Source: Lachnospiraceae bacterium
GTDB lineage: Bacteria; Bacillota; Clostridia; Lachnospirales; Lachnospiraceae
DNA: 5,058 bases
Assembly (NCBI GenBank): GCA_031285465.1
Contig: JAITWD010000123.1
Coordinates: 1 to 5,058 of the forward strand
Direction: 5' to 3'
Part shown: in pieces, positions 4,354 to 5,058 of the stretch
How positions within the stretch are numbered: the first letter of the stretch is position 1
Layout of the letters: every line of letters starts with the position of its first letter
Notes under the pieces: generated by a model
Databases searched by the model: none
What the model was told of the DNA's origin: nothing
The model's input: only the letters and a program-made list of their open reading frames with translations
Position numbers and translations under genes: made by a program

Positions 4354-5058
4354 CAAAGGAAAATAAAGCAGTAAAGCAATCACAGGGCGGTATGACCGAA
4401 AAGGTGGTATCGGAAGGATCGGACAAGCGCACAGGAGAAAGTGAAGTGACCGGACAAGCGGCGAATGTGCCGGGAGAAAATAAAATGGGGGTCATGCCGG
4501 TCAGTCGTTTGCTGATCGGTATGTCATTGCCGATCATGACGTCAATGCTGATCCAGGCATTATATAATATCGTCGATAGTATCTTTGTTGCACGGGTGAG
4601 CGAGAATGCGCTGACAGCGGTTTCGCTTGCCTTTCCGATGCAGGCAATGATGATGGCGTTGGGGATAGGAACAGCCATCGGTATCAATGCGGTGCTGTCA
4701 AAGGCGCTGGGGGAAAAGGATTTTGACAAGGTGAATCGTGCCGCTAACAACGGCATTTTTATGACGGTGATCGTCTTTTTAGTTTTTCTGGTGGTAGGAT
4801 TGTTTGCGGTTGATGGCTTTTATCGGTCACAGACGGGGAATGCAGAGATTATTGCCTATGGAAAAGATTACCTGATTGTAATCTGTACCTGCTCTTTTGG
4901 TGTATTTGCCCAGATAACCCTGGAGAAATTATTGCAATCGACCGGTCGGACCGTTTATTCGATGATCACTCAGATGACGGGGGCGATCATCAATATAATT
5001 CTGGATCCCATTATGATCTTTGGGTATTTTGGCTGCCCGGCGATGGGGGTCAAGGGAG
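4350..5058 (+). CDS. MATE-family multidrug efflux transporter (5' part; 3' end outside window)
   Basis: The frame is open to the right edge, with 236 residues visible of the usual 450 or so. From residue 50 it follows the MATE N-lobe: 'MSLPIMTSMLIQALYNIVD' then SIFVA (58-81, with Asp76 in helix 1), 'GIGTAIGINAVLSKALGEKD' (105-124) around helix 2, and 'GRTVYSMITQMTGAIINIIL' then DPIMIFG (199-225). MATE proteins expel cationic drugs or dyes by Na+ or H+ antiport. The ATG at 4350 overlaps the DUF3021 stop (ATGA) and has AAAGGT (4339-4344) five bases upstream, indicating translational coupling. This start gives an unusual polar extension of about 45 residues. An internal ATG at 4485 with GGGAG at 4472-4476 would give the usual length, 'MGVMPVSRLLIGMSLPIM'. 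GTG at 4446 with AGGAG (4433-4437) is a third option. Confidence 0.9.
   Translation, partial: MTKENKAVKQSQGGMTEKVVSEGSDKRTGESEVTGQAANVPGENKMGVMPVSRLLIGMSLPIMTSMLIQALYNIVDSIFVARVSENALTAVSLAFPMQAMMMALGIGTAIGINAVLSKALGEKDFDKVNRAANNGIFMTVIVFLVFLVVGLFAVDGFYRSQTGNAEIIAYGKDYLIVICTCSFGVFAQITLEKLLQSTGRTVYSMITQMTGAIINIILDPIMIFGYFGCPAMGVKG
4472..4487 (+). promoter_or_regulatory. Alternative ribosome binding site and start codon for the MATE gene
   Basis: GGGAG (4472-4476) stands eight bases before an in-frame ATG (4485-4487). Starting here removes the polar extension and gives an N-terminus of ordinary MATE length. It may be the main start or a second one. The sequence alone cannot decide between this and the coupled start at 4350. 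Confidence 0.5.

Noticed and set aside
4124..4756. Long minus-strand frame of 210 codons
   Set aside because: It lies antisense to clear DUF3021 and MATE coding sequence, has no recognisable domain, and is explained by the codon structure of the sense genes.

Overview
The window looks like chromosomal DNA of a low-to-mid-GC Gram-positive anaerobe, most likely in Clostridia/Eubacteriales. This is inferred from strong AAGGAG/AAAGGT-type ribosome binding sites, sigma-A-like promoters with TGn-TATAAT extended -10 boxes, a LipO/DUF3502-type sugar-binding lipoprotein, and a LytTR plus DUF3021 gene pair typical of Firmicutes. The genus cannot be named from the sequence. All six recognisable genes lie on the + strand.

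Left part (1-1088): the 3' end of an ABC solute-binding protein gene with codon use suggesting high expression, closed by a strong intrinsic terminator. Middle (1089-1429): a non-coding region with several dyads, ending in a promoter for the next operon. Just upstream of its -35 lies a 9-bp element that fits the LytTR binding consensus, with a degenerate partner exactly 21 bp (two helical turns) away.

Right part (1430-5058, continuing past the edge): a two-gene ABC-2 exporter (ATPase and membrane subunit, overlapping by 8 bp); a 216-bp gap with its own promoter; a receiver-less LytTR regulator; a four-helix DUF3021 membrane protein; and, overlapping it by ATGA, the first half of a MATE-family efflux transporter. 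The simplest reading is an export module. The small LytTR protein, probably held in check by its membrane partner, would control the ABC exporter and perhaps its own operon, and the MATE pump is co-transcribed with the regulator. The signal and the exported compound are unknown.

The most unusual structure is the leader of the LytTR gene. A segment of about 75 bp, running from the end of the -10 box through the Shine-Dalgarno sequence to the start codon, occurs twice 94 bp apart with a 38-bp identical core. The upstream copy now leads only to a four-codon reading frame. A perfect 9-bp inverted repeat overlaps the -10 box of the first copy.
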